A stretch of DNA of 64,000 nucleotides from Symsagittifera roscoffensis (lineage: Eukaryota; Xenacoelomorpha; Acoela; Convolutidae). The translations under genes were made by a program, and so were the position numbers. Where the stretch lies: positions 37,712,759 to 37,776,758 of the forward strand of contig NC_087063.1 in NCBI RefSeq assembly GCF_963678635.1, read 5' to 3'. Under the pieces are notes generated by a model that was not told where the DNA came from, did no database searches, and was given only the letters and a program-made list of their open reading frames with translations. Positions 31,800 to 41,718 of the stretch are shown in pieces (within the stretch, counting starts at the first letter, position 1; each line of letters starts with the position of its first letter).

Positions 31800-34700
31800 T
31801 TACTTTTTAAATTCTACTTTCTTTAATATTTTAGATTGGGGGATGAACATTTTGTAGTTTTTACGTGGTTGATTTCGGAGTCTTGTTGTTTTTCTATGTT
31901 CAGATTTGTCTATTTCTTCTTGGGGTATTATTTGTTCTGTCATTTTTCTATTTTTTCTTTGTTTTGGAGATTCTTTATGGTTTTGTGTATTGTTTTTGGT
32001 GGCGGTTGGTTTTGTGTTTTGATTTTCGGTGGGGTTATCATTTTGTTCTGTGTTTTTCAGATGTGGTTCATTTTGAATGATTTTTAATCCTGTGAAAGAA
32101 TATAATTGAGTTAATTCGCGGAGTGCGTATTCTTTTGGGTAATAAGGTAATAGGTTGTTTCGATGTTGAACGATTTCTTTTGTGTTTGAGTCGGTAATTT
32201 TATATGTGACATCAGTGGGTTTTGCAATTATTTGGTATGGTCCTTTTCGAAGGGGTTGTAATTTTTTAGAAATTCCTTTTTGAGTATTAAAATTAGGTAT
32301 TAAAACAAATGTTCCAATTTTTAAATCGGAGGCTGGTGTAAAACGTGAATTGATTTGTTCATTGATGTTTTGTCTTTGTAATAACTTTTTTGTTATTTTT
32401 TGATAAATTTCATTGTGTTTTTTATCTCTATTTAGAATCCATTCGGTGTGTGTACCGGAGGCTAGTTTAAGAATTTGTGGGTGATGAAAATGATCTTCAT
32501 CATGTGTATGTAAAGGTAGGTTATAACAAATTGAGTCTTTATTTGGTTGACAATAACCTTGTGCGTTTTTATGAGAATTTGCTGTAAACATTATTGGTTT
32601 GCGTGGCTTTTGGTTAAAAACCATTTCGTATGGTGACATTCCTAAAGTTGTCGTTATTTGTGAATTATATGCTAAGGGAAATAATTTTACATCTGCTGAC
32701 CATTCGGTATATTTTGTATCATTTCCGTTGATGATACATCTAAGATATTCTTGTAATGAACGGTTCATACCTTCGACTAAGCCGTTTGTCCAAGGTGCAT
32801 GAGATGTACGTGGTTTGTGTTTAATGTTATATAAATGACATAGTGTGATAATTTCATTATTTATGAATTCTGTACCGTTGTCTGTAACTAAAATTTCTGG
32901 TAGTCCGAATTTTGCTATCCAGTGTTCATAGAGTGTTGTGTAAGCGTAATAAGCGTTACAATGTGGTACTGGGTTAAGTGCTACATAATGTGTAAATGCG
33001 TCAACAATTACCATAATGTAGGAGTTTCCTTCTGATGAGGGTGAAATTGGTCCCTTAGTATCAAATGAGATACGATGGTTAAAGTACAAACTTTGTCCTT
33101 TAAAATCTTGTTTTTGTGCTATTTGTTTTTGATTTGGGTAAGGTTTATTTAGTTGACATACTATACAATCATTGCATAGTACTTTTATCCAAATTGGTGC
33201 ATTTGGGAAGTAAAAATTTTGTATAAAATTTGAATATGTTTTTTCTGATCCAGAGTGTCCTTTAATATTTTGTGTATGTGAAATATTAAAAGCTATAAGA
33301 ATCATACTTAAAGGGAGACATGGAACTGTAGATTCATTCAGGTTATACTCTAAAAGGTCTGTATTTTCGTTAATTGTTGTGTTGTTAAATTTGCGAAAGT
33401 ATCGGAGGAGTGTTTTGTTTCTTAGAATGGTTGAATCTGCTTTGATAGGTTTAGTTTTATATTTGTGCCATGATTTCAGTTGTCGAATTACTGGGTCAAG
33501 GTTTTGATATTGTTTCAGTGTTGAAATTGTAATTGTTTCTGTTGGGGGGAGAAAAATGTTTTCGATTTCTAATTTAGATAAGGGTATTGTGTCAAGTGGG
33601 TCGTGAAGGTCAAAAACTTGATTTATTGTGTATTTTGAATCATTTGTTTGTGGTCCTGATAAATTTATTTTATCAGTTAAATCTTCTTTTTCAATTAGTG
33701 GAAAATGGTCTTTTTTAGGCGGGTGTTGTTTTGTTCGTTTTTGTTGGGTGTTATTTTTTATCCATTGAGAATATGGGATTGGTTTAAAAGTTGATGTTCC
33801 AAGTAAATCAACTTCATAATGATTATTTTGACAATCTAAATAAAGTGGGAAATGTTGTAAACTATTTATTTGTGATTGTTCAATATCAGTTTTTACTGCA
33901 TATTTGCATTCCAATCGGGGTGATGTTTCGTTTTCTGCAAGGTAGAATTTTATGTTTTTGGGTATTTCAACTGTTGTTTTTCGTGTAAGTAATTCAGGTG
34001 GTGTATTTCGACTTAAGGTGTCTGGTAATGCAAGATTTTTTCCTGCAGTCCAAACTATATGTAAGTTTGGAAATTTCATTAGAATTAGTTGAAATCTGTA
34101 AACTCGGTGGTTTGGGTTAGATTTTTGTGTAAAGAGAAAGATGATTGGTTTATGGTCTGTGAATAGAACTGTTGGATGTTTTGATCCAAGTATCAGAAAT
34201 TCATATTCTGTCAGTGTATATATTATGGCTGTGCATTCTCTCATTAGAGTTGAGAGTCGTAGCTCTGCTTGAGTGAATAATCGAGAATTTGCTGATATGA
34301 GGTTCATTTTATTTGTACCATTATGTGATTGTAATAGTGCTGCACCGATGCCAAAGTTCGAAGCATCGCACATTGCATAAAATGGTTGATTTGAATCTGG
34401 AATTGTGTTTGAAATTTGTTCAGTTAAAAGTTTCTTTATTTCTTCAAATCGTGTTTGATGTTCTGTGTTCCATTCAAAATTATTTTGTTGTCTAAGGATG
34501 TTATAAAATGGTCGTAGATATAATTGCATTTTATAAACATATTTACTTAAAAAGTTTAACATTCCAAGAAATTCTTGGATTTTCTTTTTATTTGTTGGTG
34601 GTTGAAGTTTTTGAATAGCGTCAATGCGTGATTTCAATGGAGTGATTGTTTTTCTTTCTATATTATGTCCTAAGAATTTAACTCTTGTCAAAAAGAAGTG

Positions 34701-37700
34701 TGATTTATCGGGGGCGGCCTTCAGATTTTCGTTCTGAAGTATTTGGTGATATTTTTCTAAAACATTGAACATCTCGTCTTTTGTTTGTGATTGCATAAAA
34801 ACATCGTCTAAATAGGTGATTGCGTTTTTCTTGAGTATTAGTGGTCTAAAAATTTTGCTCATAAAAGCTGAAAATGCTGCTGGTCCTATGGATATTCCAT
34901 AGAATAAGCGGTTGAATTCATATTGTTGGTTTCCTATAACAAATTGTGTTAAACGTCGTGATTGTTCATCTAGTGGCATTTGATTGTATGCACTATTCAT
35001 ATCGGCGGTTGTAAAGTATTTGCCGTTTATTTTTGTTAAAATAACTTGTATTGGTTCAATGGGCCAATTACATTTTGATTCATCTATGAGTGAATTGAGG
35101 TATCTAGCGTCGAGAACGATTTTTAATGATTCTCCTTTAGCTAGAATGATAACAGGGTTGATGAATGTGTTGCCTTTTGGTTGTTCTTCTTTGTTTACTG
35201 GTGATATAATGTTGTATTGTTCTAAAATATCGAGTAATCTGTTCACTTTATCATGTAAGTGAATTGGTACTTTACTTGCTCTCTGTTTTTTGAAAACTGC
35301 GTCTGGTTTTAACGGGAGATGTAGTGATGAACTGATTTTGCCAACATCGAATTTTGATGTTGCATAGACTGATGAATATTTAATTAGCTGTTTGGCTAAT
35401 TTTTCGAATTCGTCTTGTGTTATTTGTGAATGTTGGAAATTAAACATTGTTAAAAATTTCTGTTGGTCCTCTGTGTAGTTACTTATATTGAATGTAGGTT
35501 TGAAATATGGAGTTTTTGTGAAATAATCCGTATTTCTGTTTTCGTTACTTATTATATTATTTATAGATAATTCTTCATTAAGAATTGTAGATTGGCAAAT
35601 ATCTAGTAATTGGAGTATAATATTTACGCGATAGGCTTTTTCGTGTATTGGTGATATTGTAGCGTTGGTTTCACAATATCCTAAAAGTCCTAAAGGTAAT
35701 GTTACTTGGTAAGGTGTGTTGTTATAGACATGTAAGGAAATGATATCGGAATTCGAATTTTTCAAATATTTTATGGATGAGATTGTGATTTTGAAAAATT
35801 TGTGAATAGGTTTGAATTCAAATTCTGACATATAAAATTTTTGTTTGTTTTGTTCTTTATCATATTGGTGAACTTGTTTGATTGAAAAATTATAGATATT
35901 TCCTGATAGTGGTTTTAGGTGTTTTCTTTGTTTGTTAAATATCGGGTAGAATTTTGAAAAGAATGGTGGTTGTTTATTTAATCTTTGAAAAAATGTTAAG
36001 GATGTTTCTTTTGTTTTTGTATATTTATCTTTGATTAATATTTTACTATTTAGTATGTTAATTGTTGGTATATACTTCGAAATAAATGGTATTCCAATGA
36101 TATTATATTTAATGTCAGTGATATGGAATATTTGTTTAAATGGCTTATTTAAAATTTTGCTTTGTTCCATTGTTCTGGTGGGGAGGAGAAATAATTGGAT
36201 TTTTCCGTAGTTTATCAATGTTGATCCTTGTGCTGTTGCTAACTTACTGGAGGTTTCAAGAGGTATTAACTTTGGGTGTAAAGTTTTTATTTCATTCCAT
36301 GTGGGGATGTTTATTATGTTTGATTCTGCTCCTGAATCAATTAAAAAATCTATTTCAAGGTCTGGTGGTTGAAATTCTTTATTTCTTGGGCTTTCTAAGA
36401 GAAATGGTATTGTCCAAATTTTTTCTTTGGGTTGTTCTTTTTGTATATTTTGATAAATGTGGTTTGTATTCAAGCATTTTGTTTTGGTATTTTTATTGGT
36501 TTGATCTGTAGTGTTAATCTCGTTTGTTTCTTGCGTCGTTGGTGTGGAATTTATGGGTGTAGTGTAATAATTTTGAAGAAATTCTGATTGATTTTCATAT
36601 ATGTGTGATGAAAAGGGTTGTTCATATATGACAGATTCATAGTCATTTTCGACTTTTATCATATTGATAGAAAAAGTGTTTTCAGTATCACTTTCTGAAT
36701 CTGATGATGTACAGTTTATTTGATTGAGTTGTAACTTATCAGTTACTGTGTCATCAATACCTGGAGGGTCTGATGTTGTTTCTGGGTTAGATTGTACTTG
36801 ATTGATTTGTCTTTGATGTTTAGGTGTACTACTTCTGTGGCGATTATTAGAATTATTATAGTTAATATTATTCCGGTGTGGTGATTGGGAATAATTTCTA
36901 TAACGATTATTATAACTTGGGTGTCGATTTTGTGAATTATTTCGCGATCTGTTTTGGTAATTATTGTTTGGTCTGTTATAGTTCGATCTATTATATGAGT
37001 TATTCCTTGATCGATTGTTCGGGTAATTCTGGTTTTGGTTGTTTGAATAGCTTCTATTTCGATTATAGGAGTAGTTTCTATTCCTATTGTATGATGAATT
37101 TCGTGATTGGTTGTTTGGATAGTAGTTATTTCTTGATTGGGAATTAGATCTAGAAACAAATCGTTGTGTGTTTGAATTTGATCTGGAGTAGTTATTTCGA
37201 CTATTTGGTCTATTGTAGTGATTTTGTGATGAATTATACGTATTTCTTCGTTCTGGTGATCTTCCTCTATAACTTGAGTTATATGGTGATTGATTTCTTG
37301 TATAATTTGTATTGTTCGGGAGTGGTTTTCCTGAACTGTTGTTTCTGTGGACTGTTTTGTTCGGTAGATTTTGATCTTTTTTCATGTATTGATAGAATGA
37401 TTTATTTGGTTCTTTATATTTTTGAGGTTTATTTTGATTATCTTGCTGTTTTTGTCTACATTCGGAAATACTATGTCCGTATCGTCGGCAATAATTACAC
37501 CATTTTTTGAAAGATGGTTTGCCTTTAAAGTTTGGGTTCTTTTCGTAGATATTGAGTATTTCAGTGATTTTTTCAACGAGGTCTGTCTCTGATTCCTGTA
37601 TATTATTAATATTAGTGGGAGTCGTTTCAATTCTGTTAACGTATTGTAATTTCAGATTTTCCGTTTCTTCTAGTTTCATCGTGATTTCTGCTTGTTCTAA

Positions 37701-38876
37701 TTTGTCTACTAGTTTTCGAAAATCTAAATCGGGTTCTCGAATTGAAGAAGGATGTGATGCTCTCTTTTTTATTGCTATTTTCCTTAATTGTGGTGTTAAG
37801 GTCATCATTAAGATTTCTGTCATCTTTGTGTTTTTATAGTCATGTGTATTTAATGAATATGCTTTTCGAACTAGTGTTTCGATTCGTACTGCTATTTGCT
37901 TGATGGTTTCGTTTGGTAATCTGCGAATTTCATTACATAAAACTCTTTGTTGTTGTTTGTTTCTTTCGGAGTCAAACATTTTTGAAAATTCTTGTGTAAA
38001 TCTTTTCCAGTTTGATTTTATTTCTAGAGGTAGTACTGAAAACCATTTTTGGGCTGCGCCATCTAAGGTTGTTTGTATTAACGCTGTGCGTCGATGTATC
38101 CAATTTTGATGTAGTGGCGTATTTATTGGCTCAGGTCCAATATTTAAAATCAGGTTTGCTGTTACTGCATTTAAATAATCTTCTACAGAGTATTCAGGGT
38201 CTGTTCCTGTGAAAACCATTAAAGGTTTGTTTGATGTTATTGATGATCCACCCATAAGGTATGGATTCATTGTCATTTGTAATGATTCTGCTGCATTTGG
38301 CATTTGAGAAAAATTTGAAAGTTGGTTTCTTGTTATCTCATGTTGTTGGAGATAATATGGGAGTGGTATTTCATTTTGCATTTGTGATGGTTGATACGAG
38401 TGTGCAGTCATTGGATTTTGTTGTTGAATTGGTTGAAAAGATTGTGTATTAATTGGATTTTGTTGTTGAATTGGTTGTTGATTTTGTGCATCTATTGGTT
38501 GTGGAGAAAAATTTCTATGATTTGTACGTGTTCTCTGTATTCCTTGTCTACGATATTCTTGAGTATTTTGTGCAAATATATCTGGTTGTAAGAAATCATC
38601 ATCTGAGGATAAATAATCCATTTGATAAGATGTCTGTTTTTTATTTTTATTTTGTTGAAAAAATGGGTAATTTTCACTGTGATCCCGTGGAGGATTTGTT
38701 TGGAAAGTTGTTGAATTAGGTTGGGCCATTGGGTTATCCCAATTTCGAGATCTTGTATATTGGTTAAAATTTCTTTGTGGTTGATTATATGTTTTTGATG
38801 GATGTGTATAATTATAATTATGGTCTGCAAAGTTGTTTCTAGTGAATGTTTTGCGTGTTTTTGGTGGTATTGTCAT
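31800..38876 (-). CDS. Gag-Pol polyprotein, 2,358 aa (Ty3/Gypsy type)
   Basis: Single uninterrupted frame. An Asn/Gln-rich N-terminus (1-210) is followed by a retrotransposon Gag capsid region (about 215-410). A CX2CX4HX4C knuckle (C460, C463, H468, C473) and an Arg/Ser/Asn/Tyr-rich basic tract (about 530-690) follow. Aspartic protease: DSGA 847-850. Reverse transcriptase about 1,200-1,405, with D1292 and YLDD 1355-1358. RNase H about 1,495-1,625: D1504, E1547, D1574, D1619. Integrase zinc finger: H1867, H1874, C1904, C1907. Integrase core: D1939, D1999, E2035 (D-X59-D-X35-E). GPY/F module near 2,185-2,245 (GPY 2212-2214). No chromodomain. Every catalytic residue is present, so the protein looks functional. 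The frame stays open upstream of the ATG to 39,110, overlapping the 323-aa ORF in the -1 frame, so it may be made partly as a fusion. Confidence 0.95.
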   Translation of the reverse strand: MTIPPKTRKTFTRNNFADHNYNYTHPSKTYNQPQRNFNQYTRSRNWDNPMAQPNSTTFQTNPPRDHSENYPFFQQNKNKKQTSYQMDYLSSDDDFLQPDIFAQNTQEYRRQGIQRTRTNHRNFSPQPIDAQNQQPIQQQNPINTQSFQPIQQQNPMTAHSYQPSQMQNEIPLPYYLQQHEITRNQLSNFSQMPNAAESLQMTMNPYLMGGSSITSNKPLMVFTGTDPEYSVEDYLNAVTANLILNIGPEPINTPLHQNWIHRRTALIQTTLDGAAQKWFSVLPLEIKSNWKRFTQEFSKMFDSERNKQQQRVLCNEIRRLPNETIKQIAVRIETLVRKAYSLNTHDYKNTKMTEILMMTLTPQLRKIAIKKRASHPSSIREPDLDFRKLVDKLEQAEITMKLEETENLKLQYVNRIETTPTNINNIQESETDLVEKITEILNIYEKNPNFKGKPSFKKWCNYCRRYGHSISECRQKQQDNQNKPQKYKEPNKSFYQYMKKDQNLPNKTVHRNNSSGKPLPNNTNYTRNQSPYNSSYRGRSPERRNTYNSSQNHYNRPNSRNNYSRSNSNTQRFVSRSNSQSRNNYYPNNQSRNSSYNRNRNYSYNRNRSYSNNQNQNYPNNRSRNNSYNRSNYNRPNNNYQNRSRNNSQNRHPSYNNRYRNYSQSPHRNNINYNNSNNRHRSSTPKHQRQINQVQSNPETTSDPPGIDDTVTDKLQLNQINCTSSDSESDTENTFSINMIKVENDYESVIYEQPFSSHIYENQSEFLQNYYTTPINSTPTTQETNEINTTDQTNKNTKTKCLNTNHIYQNIQKEQPKEKIWTIPFLLESPRNKEFQPPDLEIDFLIDSGAESNIINIPTWNEIKTLHPKLIPLETSSKLATAQGSTLINYGKIQLFLLPTRTMEQSKILNKPFKQIFHITDIKYNIIGIPFISKYIPTINILNSKILIKDKYTKTKETSLTFFQRLNKQPPFFSKFYPIFNKQRKHLKPLSGNIYNFSIKQVHQYDKEQNKQKFYMSEFEFKPIHKFFKITISSIKYLKNSNSDIISLHVYNNTPYQVTLPLGLLGYCETNATISPIHEKAYRVNIILQLLDICQSTILNEELSINNIISNENRNTDYFTKTPYFKPTFNISNYTEDQQKFLTMFNFQHSQITQDEFEKLAKQLIKYSSVYATSKFDVGKISSSLHLPLKPDAVFKKQRASKVPIHLHDKVNRLLDILEQYNIISPVNKEEQPKGNTFINPVIILAKGESLKIVLDARYLNSLIDESKCNWPIEPIQVILTKINGKYFTTADMNSAYNQMPLDEQSRRLTQFVIGNQQYEFNRLFYGISIGPAAFSAFMSKIFRPLILKKNAITYLDDVFMQSQTKDEMFNVLEKYHQILQNENLKAAPDKSHFFLTRVKFLGHNIERKTITPLKSRIDAIQKLQPPTNKKKIQEFLGMLNFLSKYVYKMQLYLRPFYNILRQQNNFEWNTEHQTRFEEIKKLLTEQISNTIPDSNQPFYAMCDASNFGIGAALLQSHNGTNKMNLISANSRLFTQAELRLSTLMRECTAIIYTLTEYEFLILGSKHPTVLFTDHKPIIFLFTQKSNPNHRVYRFQLILMKFPNLHIVWTAGKNLALPDTLSRNTPPELLTRKTTVEIPKNIKFYLAENETSPRLECKYAVKTDIEQSQINSLQHFPLYLDCQNNHYEVDLLGTSTFKPIPYSQWIKNNTQQKRTKQHPPKKDHFPLIEKEDLTDKINLSGPQTNDSKYTINQVFDLHDPLDTIPLSKLEIENIFLPPTETITISTLKQYQNLDPVIRQLKSWHKYKTKPIKADSTILRNKTLLRYFRKFNNTTINENTDLLEYNLNESTVPCLPLSMILIAFNISHTQNIKGHSGSEKTYSNFIQNFYFPNAPIWIKVLCNDCIVCQLNKPYPNQKQIAQKQDFKGQSLYFNHRISFDTKGPISPSSEGNSYIMVIVDAFTHYVALNPVPHCNAYYAYTTLYEHWIAKFGLPEILVTDNGTEFINNEIITLCHLYNIKHKPRTSHAPWTNGLVEGMNRSLQEYLRCIINGNDTKYTEWSADVKLFPLAYNSQITTTLGMSPYEMVFNQKPRKPIMFTANSHKNAQGYCQPNKDSICYNLPLHTHDEDHFHHPQILKLASGTHTEWILNRDKKHNEIYQKITKKLLQRQNINEQINSRFTPASDLKIGTFVLIPNFNTQKGISKKLQPLRKGPYQIIAKPTDVTYKITDSNTKEIVQHRNNLLPYYPKEYALRELTQLYSFTGLKIIQNEPHLKNTEQNDNPTENQNTKPTATKNNTQNHKESPKQRKNRKMTEQIIPQEEIDKSEHRKTTRLRNQPRKNYKMFIPQSKILKKVEFKK

Positions 38877-39049
38877 GGGTCTGTATGTTTGGTAATCTGT
38901 ATGTGAATATTTAGGGGCAACCGAAGGTTTAACGGTTGATTGTAAGGTTACCTGTGTTTGTGAAGGATTTGTATTTCTTGGTGTTGTTAAATTTGGGCGT
39001 ATTGGTGAAATACTTTGTTGTGTAGTTGTTGTGTGTACAATTTCTTCAT

Positions 39050-40021
39050 TTATGAAGTGTGATGGTGTCTGGATATCTTGTTGAGTAAGATTCCTAGTTC
39101 CATTGAGGTTTTATTGTGTATAACTGTAGAGTTTAAACTATTATTTTGTGTATCGGGTAAAAATGTATTATAGTTTAATGGTGTTGCATCAATTGTTAAT
39201 GGTATTACTCTTACATAATCTCTTATGTAAGATATTGTACCTATTGCTTGACTTGAGATTGATTGTGGAAAGCTTATAAATGCGGGATGAGACCATTCGG
39301 GGTCCCAAACATAATCTGATTGTTCTGTGATAGCGGTATCATCGTTCGAGTTTTGGGGTCTAAAATTTTTTCTTGCTTGTGCAATTAAATCAATATTGTG
39401 TGTGAAATAATCTATTATGAACCATGCCAAAATTTTTTGTAGATCGTGTTTTGTATGTTGTGAAACGTCGTCTTTCGTGAAATTTTCTTTAATGATGTTT
39501 AAATAACTAGAGAGTAGTGTGATTTCATGTCGTACTCTTAAATGTTTAGATGTTTCTGTCGGTGAGACATTTGTTATTGGGATTTCGTTCTCTAATATCG
39601 AAATATAACTATATATTATTGCGAAAACTTCATTGGTGAATATGGAGTTTGCTCTTTGTGAGTTATGGTATTGGATGCTTTTTATATATTCTGAAAAAAC
39701 TTTTGAAAATTCTAAATCAAGATCGTCTGTTTGAATTGTATATTTTCTATTATTATGGTTTGGTGAGGTGAATTCTATGGAGTAGATTCCATACTGTTGT
39801 GTTATGTTGCATATATCTTTTAGATAGTGATCTATGATTTGTCTTTTGATTTTTACATCGGGGAACTCTGTTTTACATGGACTGATTCCGGGTTCAAATA
39901 AATTTACGAGTAAATTTTGACAAAATATGTGTTGTCCTCTATCAGTATCTGCGTCTACTATAAAAGGAAAGATTTCATCATCATCTGGAGTTTCTTCACC
40001 TGGGGTGTGCGTTAAACTCAT
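39050..40021 (-). CDS. 323-aa upstream ORF, Gag-region accessory protein
   Basis: Acidic N-terminus (PDDDEIFPFIVDADTDRG), then a mostly helical body and a C-terminus running into the gag-pol frame. No known domain is recognised. Its position before capsid would fit a matrix-like or N-terminal Gag role. The start lies inside the end of the 155-aa ORF (26-nt overlap). In the decayed copy the homologous start (49,607) overlaps the upstream stop as ATGA, supporting this start. Its last 61 nt overlap the open gag-pol frame in the -1 register. In the decayed copy the corresponding residues (VRVIPLT/LRVTPLT ... TPSHFxNEE) run on in one frame, so a 323-Gag fusion is plausible. Confidence 0.8.
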   Translation of the reverse strand: MSLTHTPGEETPDDDEIFPFIVDADTDRGQHIFCQNLLVNLFEPGISPCKTEFPDVKIKRQIIDHYLKDICNITQQYGIYSIEFTSPNHNNRKYTIQTDDLDLEFSKVFSEYIKSIQYHNSQRANSIFTNEVFAIIYSYISILENEIPITNVSPTETSKHLRVRHEITLLSSYLNIIKENFTKDDVSQHTKHDLQKILAWFIIDYFTHNIDLIAQARKNFRPQNSNDDTAITEQSDYVWDPEWSHPAFISFPQSISSQAIGTISYIRDYVRVIPLTIDATPLNYNTFLPDTQNNSLNSTVIHNKTSMELGILLNKISRHHHTS

Positions 40022-40463
40022 TTTTTCGTTCGATTACTGTTAATATGTAATTATTAATGTGTCGAATTGGTTGATTCCAATTGTATAAATGTACTGGTTT
40101 GTGTTTGTACTGCTTTTTTATTCTTCTTTTTCCTCTTTGTGATGAATTTGAAGTTGTTTCTGAGTCAGAGAAATATAATTGATCGTGAATTGGGCAATTT
40201 TTATCTATTGATTCTTTTAGTTTGTAAAGTTCGTCTAAACTGTTGGTTTCTGATTCTGAAAATGCGTTTCGATTTTTTGAAAATCTTTTTCGTGTTATTT
40301 GTCTTTGTTTCGTTATTATTTTTCTTTTTAGTGTTTGTCGTTTTGTTCGAATGTATCCAACTGTTTGTGTATGAGGTGTGATTACAAGGTCGTATTTTTT
40401 GTTATCTATTTCACAATTGTGTAAAACGATTGTTTGTTTATTTCCTAGGTTTTTAAATGACAT
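39996..40463 (-). CDS. 155-aa basic ORF, first gene of the element
   Basis: Lys/Arg-rich in the middle (KRQTLKRKIITKQRQITRKR) and again near RGKRRIKKQYKHK, with an acidic Ser patch (FSDSETTSNSS) between. This suggests a nucleic-acid-binding or nuclear protein. There is no named domain. The decayed copy keeps its C-terminal third (49,467-49,610: LYKWNQPTRHIESYMLFVV against LYNWNQPIRHINNYILTVI). It is followed by the 323-aa ORF in the +1 register. Confidence 0.7.
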   Translation of the reverse strand: MSFKNLGNKQTIVLHNCEIDNKKYDLVITPHTQTVGYIRTKRQTLKRKIITKQRQITRKRFSKNRNAFSESETNSLDELYKLKESIDKNCPIHDQLYFSDSETTSNSSQRGKRRIKKQYKHKPVHLYNWNQPIRHINNYILTVIERKNEFNAHPR

Positions 40464-41698
40464 AAGGTTTAGAATGACGGATGCAAAGGGTTGTTAAATG
40501 ATTTCTATTTTCCTAAACTGTTAGTTCTTACGATTTTTTGGTTAGCTTAACCTGGGTCTGTTTGTTCAGGGTTGGAGAGAAAAGTATATCGATTCCGAAG
40601 AATGATTTTTTACTTTCTCGTGGCTAGTATAAGTTAAGGTGTTAACTTACTTAATCTTACTTAGGGGTAGTGATTGTGTTCAAGGGTTGGAGAATAGTAA
40701 ATCGATCCACAAGGTTCAGGTATAATTAGAACGCGAGTAGTTCGTTAGATACTATTTTAAACTTACTAAGTCTAAGATTTATCCTGGGTCTGGTAAGAGG
40801 GGGGGTCAAGTGAAGGATGAATAACCGAAGTTCTTCACTGTTTATCCTAATTTGAATGATTAGTTTTGTTTAAAAATTTCTATTAGTCTTAGGTCTTTAG
40901 AAAGGGTTGGGTAGTGAATCGACGTTTGAGGTCGTTAGACACTAATTAAGTGGGTGGGGGAGAACAAAGTTGTTCTGTTTGATCCAAGGATAAGCCTTGA
41001 TGATCAAATTTGAAATTTAATTAAGTAGAAAATGATTTAAGATCCAAGGATAAGCCTTGATGATCTGGTTTTAAAATTAAGTGAATTTAAGTTTTAATAA
41101 AATTTTAAATGTGTGTAAAGGAAAGATTTAGTGTTTTGATGATATTAGTGGGTTTATGATTGCTGTTATGTTTTTAGATGATGGAGCTGGAACAACAGGA
41201 TGATTTATGATTACTAACCATTTATTGTCATGCTACTAATTTTTATTTTTATTTTTCAATAAATATTTTTCAAACATGTTTTGTATAATACTGCAGAGTT
41301 TTAGGAAAACGATCTTAGATCTTTTTATCAATCGTTATTGTATATTAATAAATTTGTTTAGCGCCTGAAATGATTTTGAAGAGTAACTTCAAGGTTTTAT
41401 GTTTGCAAATGGAAATCTAAATTCATTGCAAGTAGTATTCGAAATATAAAAGTTTGTTCTGGCTTTTGCCGAACTATCATATAACTATACGGCAAGTTTC
41501 TACTTTGTCGTATGTCGTCTTTGGTTCGAGGTCTTCTTCCAATTCCGGGTAGTTCTGTTATGGTTCGGAATATTGGCTCTGATCTATTGAGTCGGAGAGA
41601 CATTTCAATTAAATTATTGTCGTATAACATTTTTGTAAATGTTTTTGTCTAATTTCTAATCTATTTTGGTTAATTCTAATCTATTAAGGTCTTGTTCG
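40464..41698 (-). other. Leader of the large element with repeated hairpin motifs
   Basis: About 1.2 kb between PBS and first ORF, with no conserved ORF. A 25-bp motif beginning GATCCAAGGATAAGCCTTGA occurs twice (about 40,981 and 41,041), each forming a CAAGG/CCTTG hairpin. The motif survives in the decayed copy leader (ATCAAGGCTTATCC near 48,520). A second motif, GGGTTGGAGA followed by ATCGAT, recurs about three times (40,570; 40,685; 40,908). Such repeats are candidates for RNA packaging or translation-control elements. The 77-codon frame at 41,397-41,630 is unsupported. Confidence 0.5.
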
Positions 41699-41716
41699 AG
41701 ACTTATGGTCGCACCA
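41699..41716 (-). promoter_or_regulatory. Primer-binding site (PBS) of the large element
   Basis: In element sense TGGTGCGACCATAAGTCT begins two bases after the 5' LTR. The TGG start matches a tRNA CCA end. Other copies have TGGTGCGACCCAGG (46,698 leftward) and TGGTGCAACAAAGAG (47,986). The primer tRNA would end in GGTCGCACCA. I could not identify which tRNA that is. Confidence 0.8.
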
Positions 41717-41718
41717 GA

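Noticed and set aside
36140-36511. 123-codon hydrophobic plus-strand ORF and many similar ones inside 25-40 kb
   Set aside because: These are antisense shadows of gag-pol, envelope and accessory ORFs. The Phe/Leu/Val richness comes from the A-rich coding strand.
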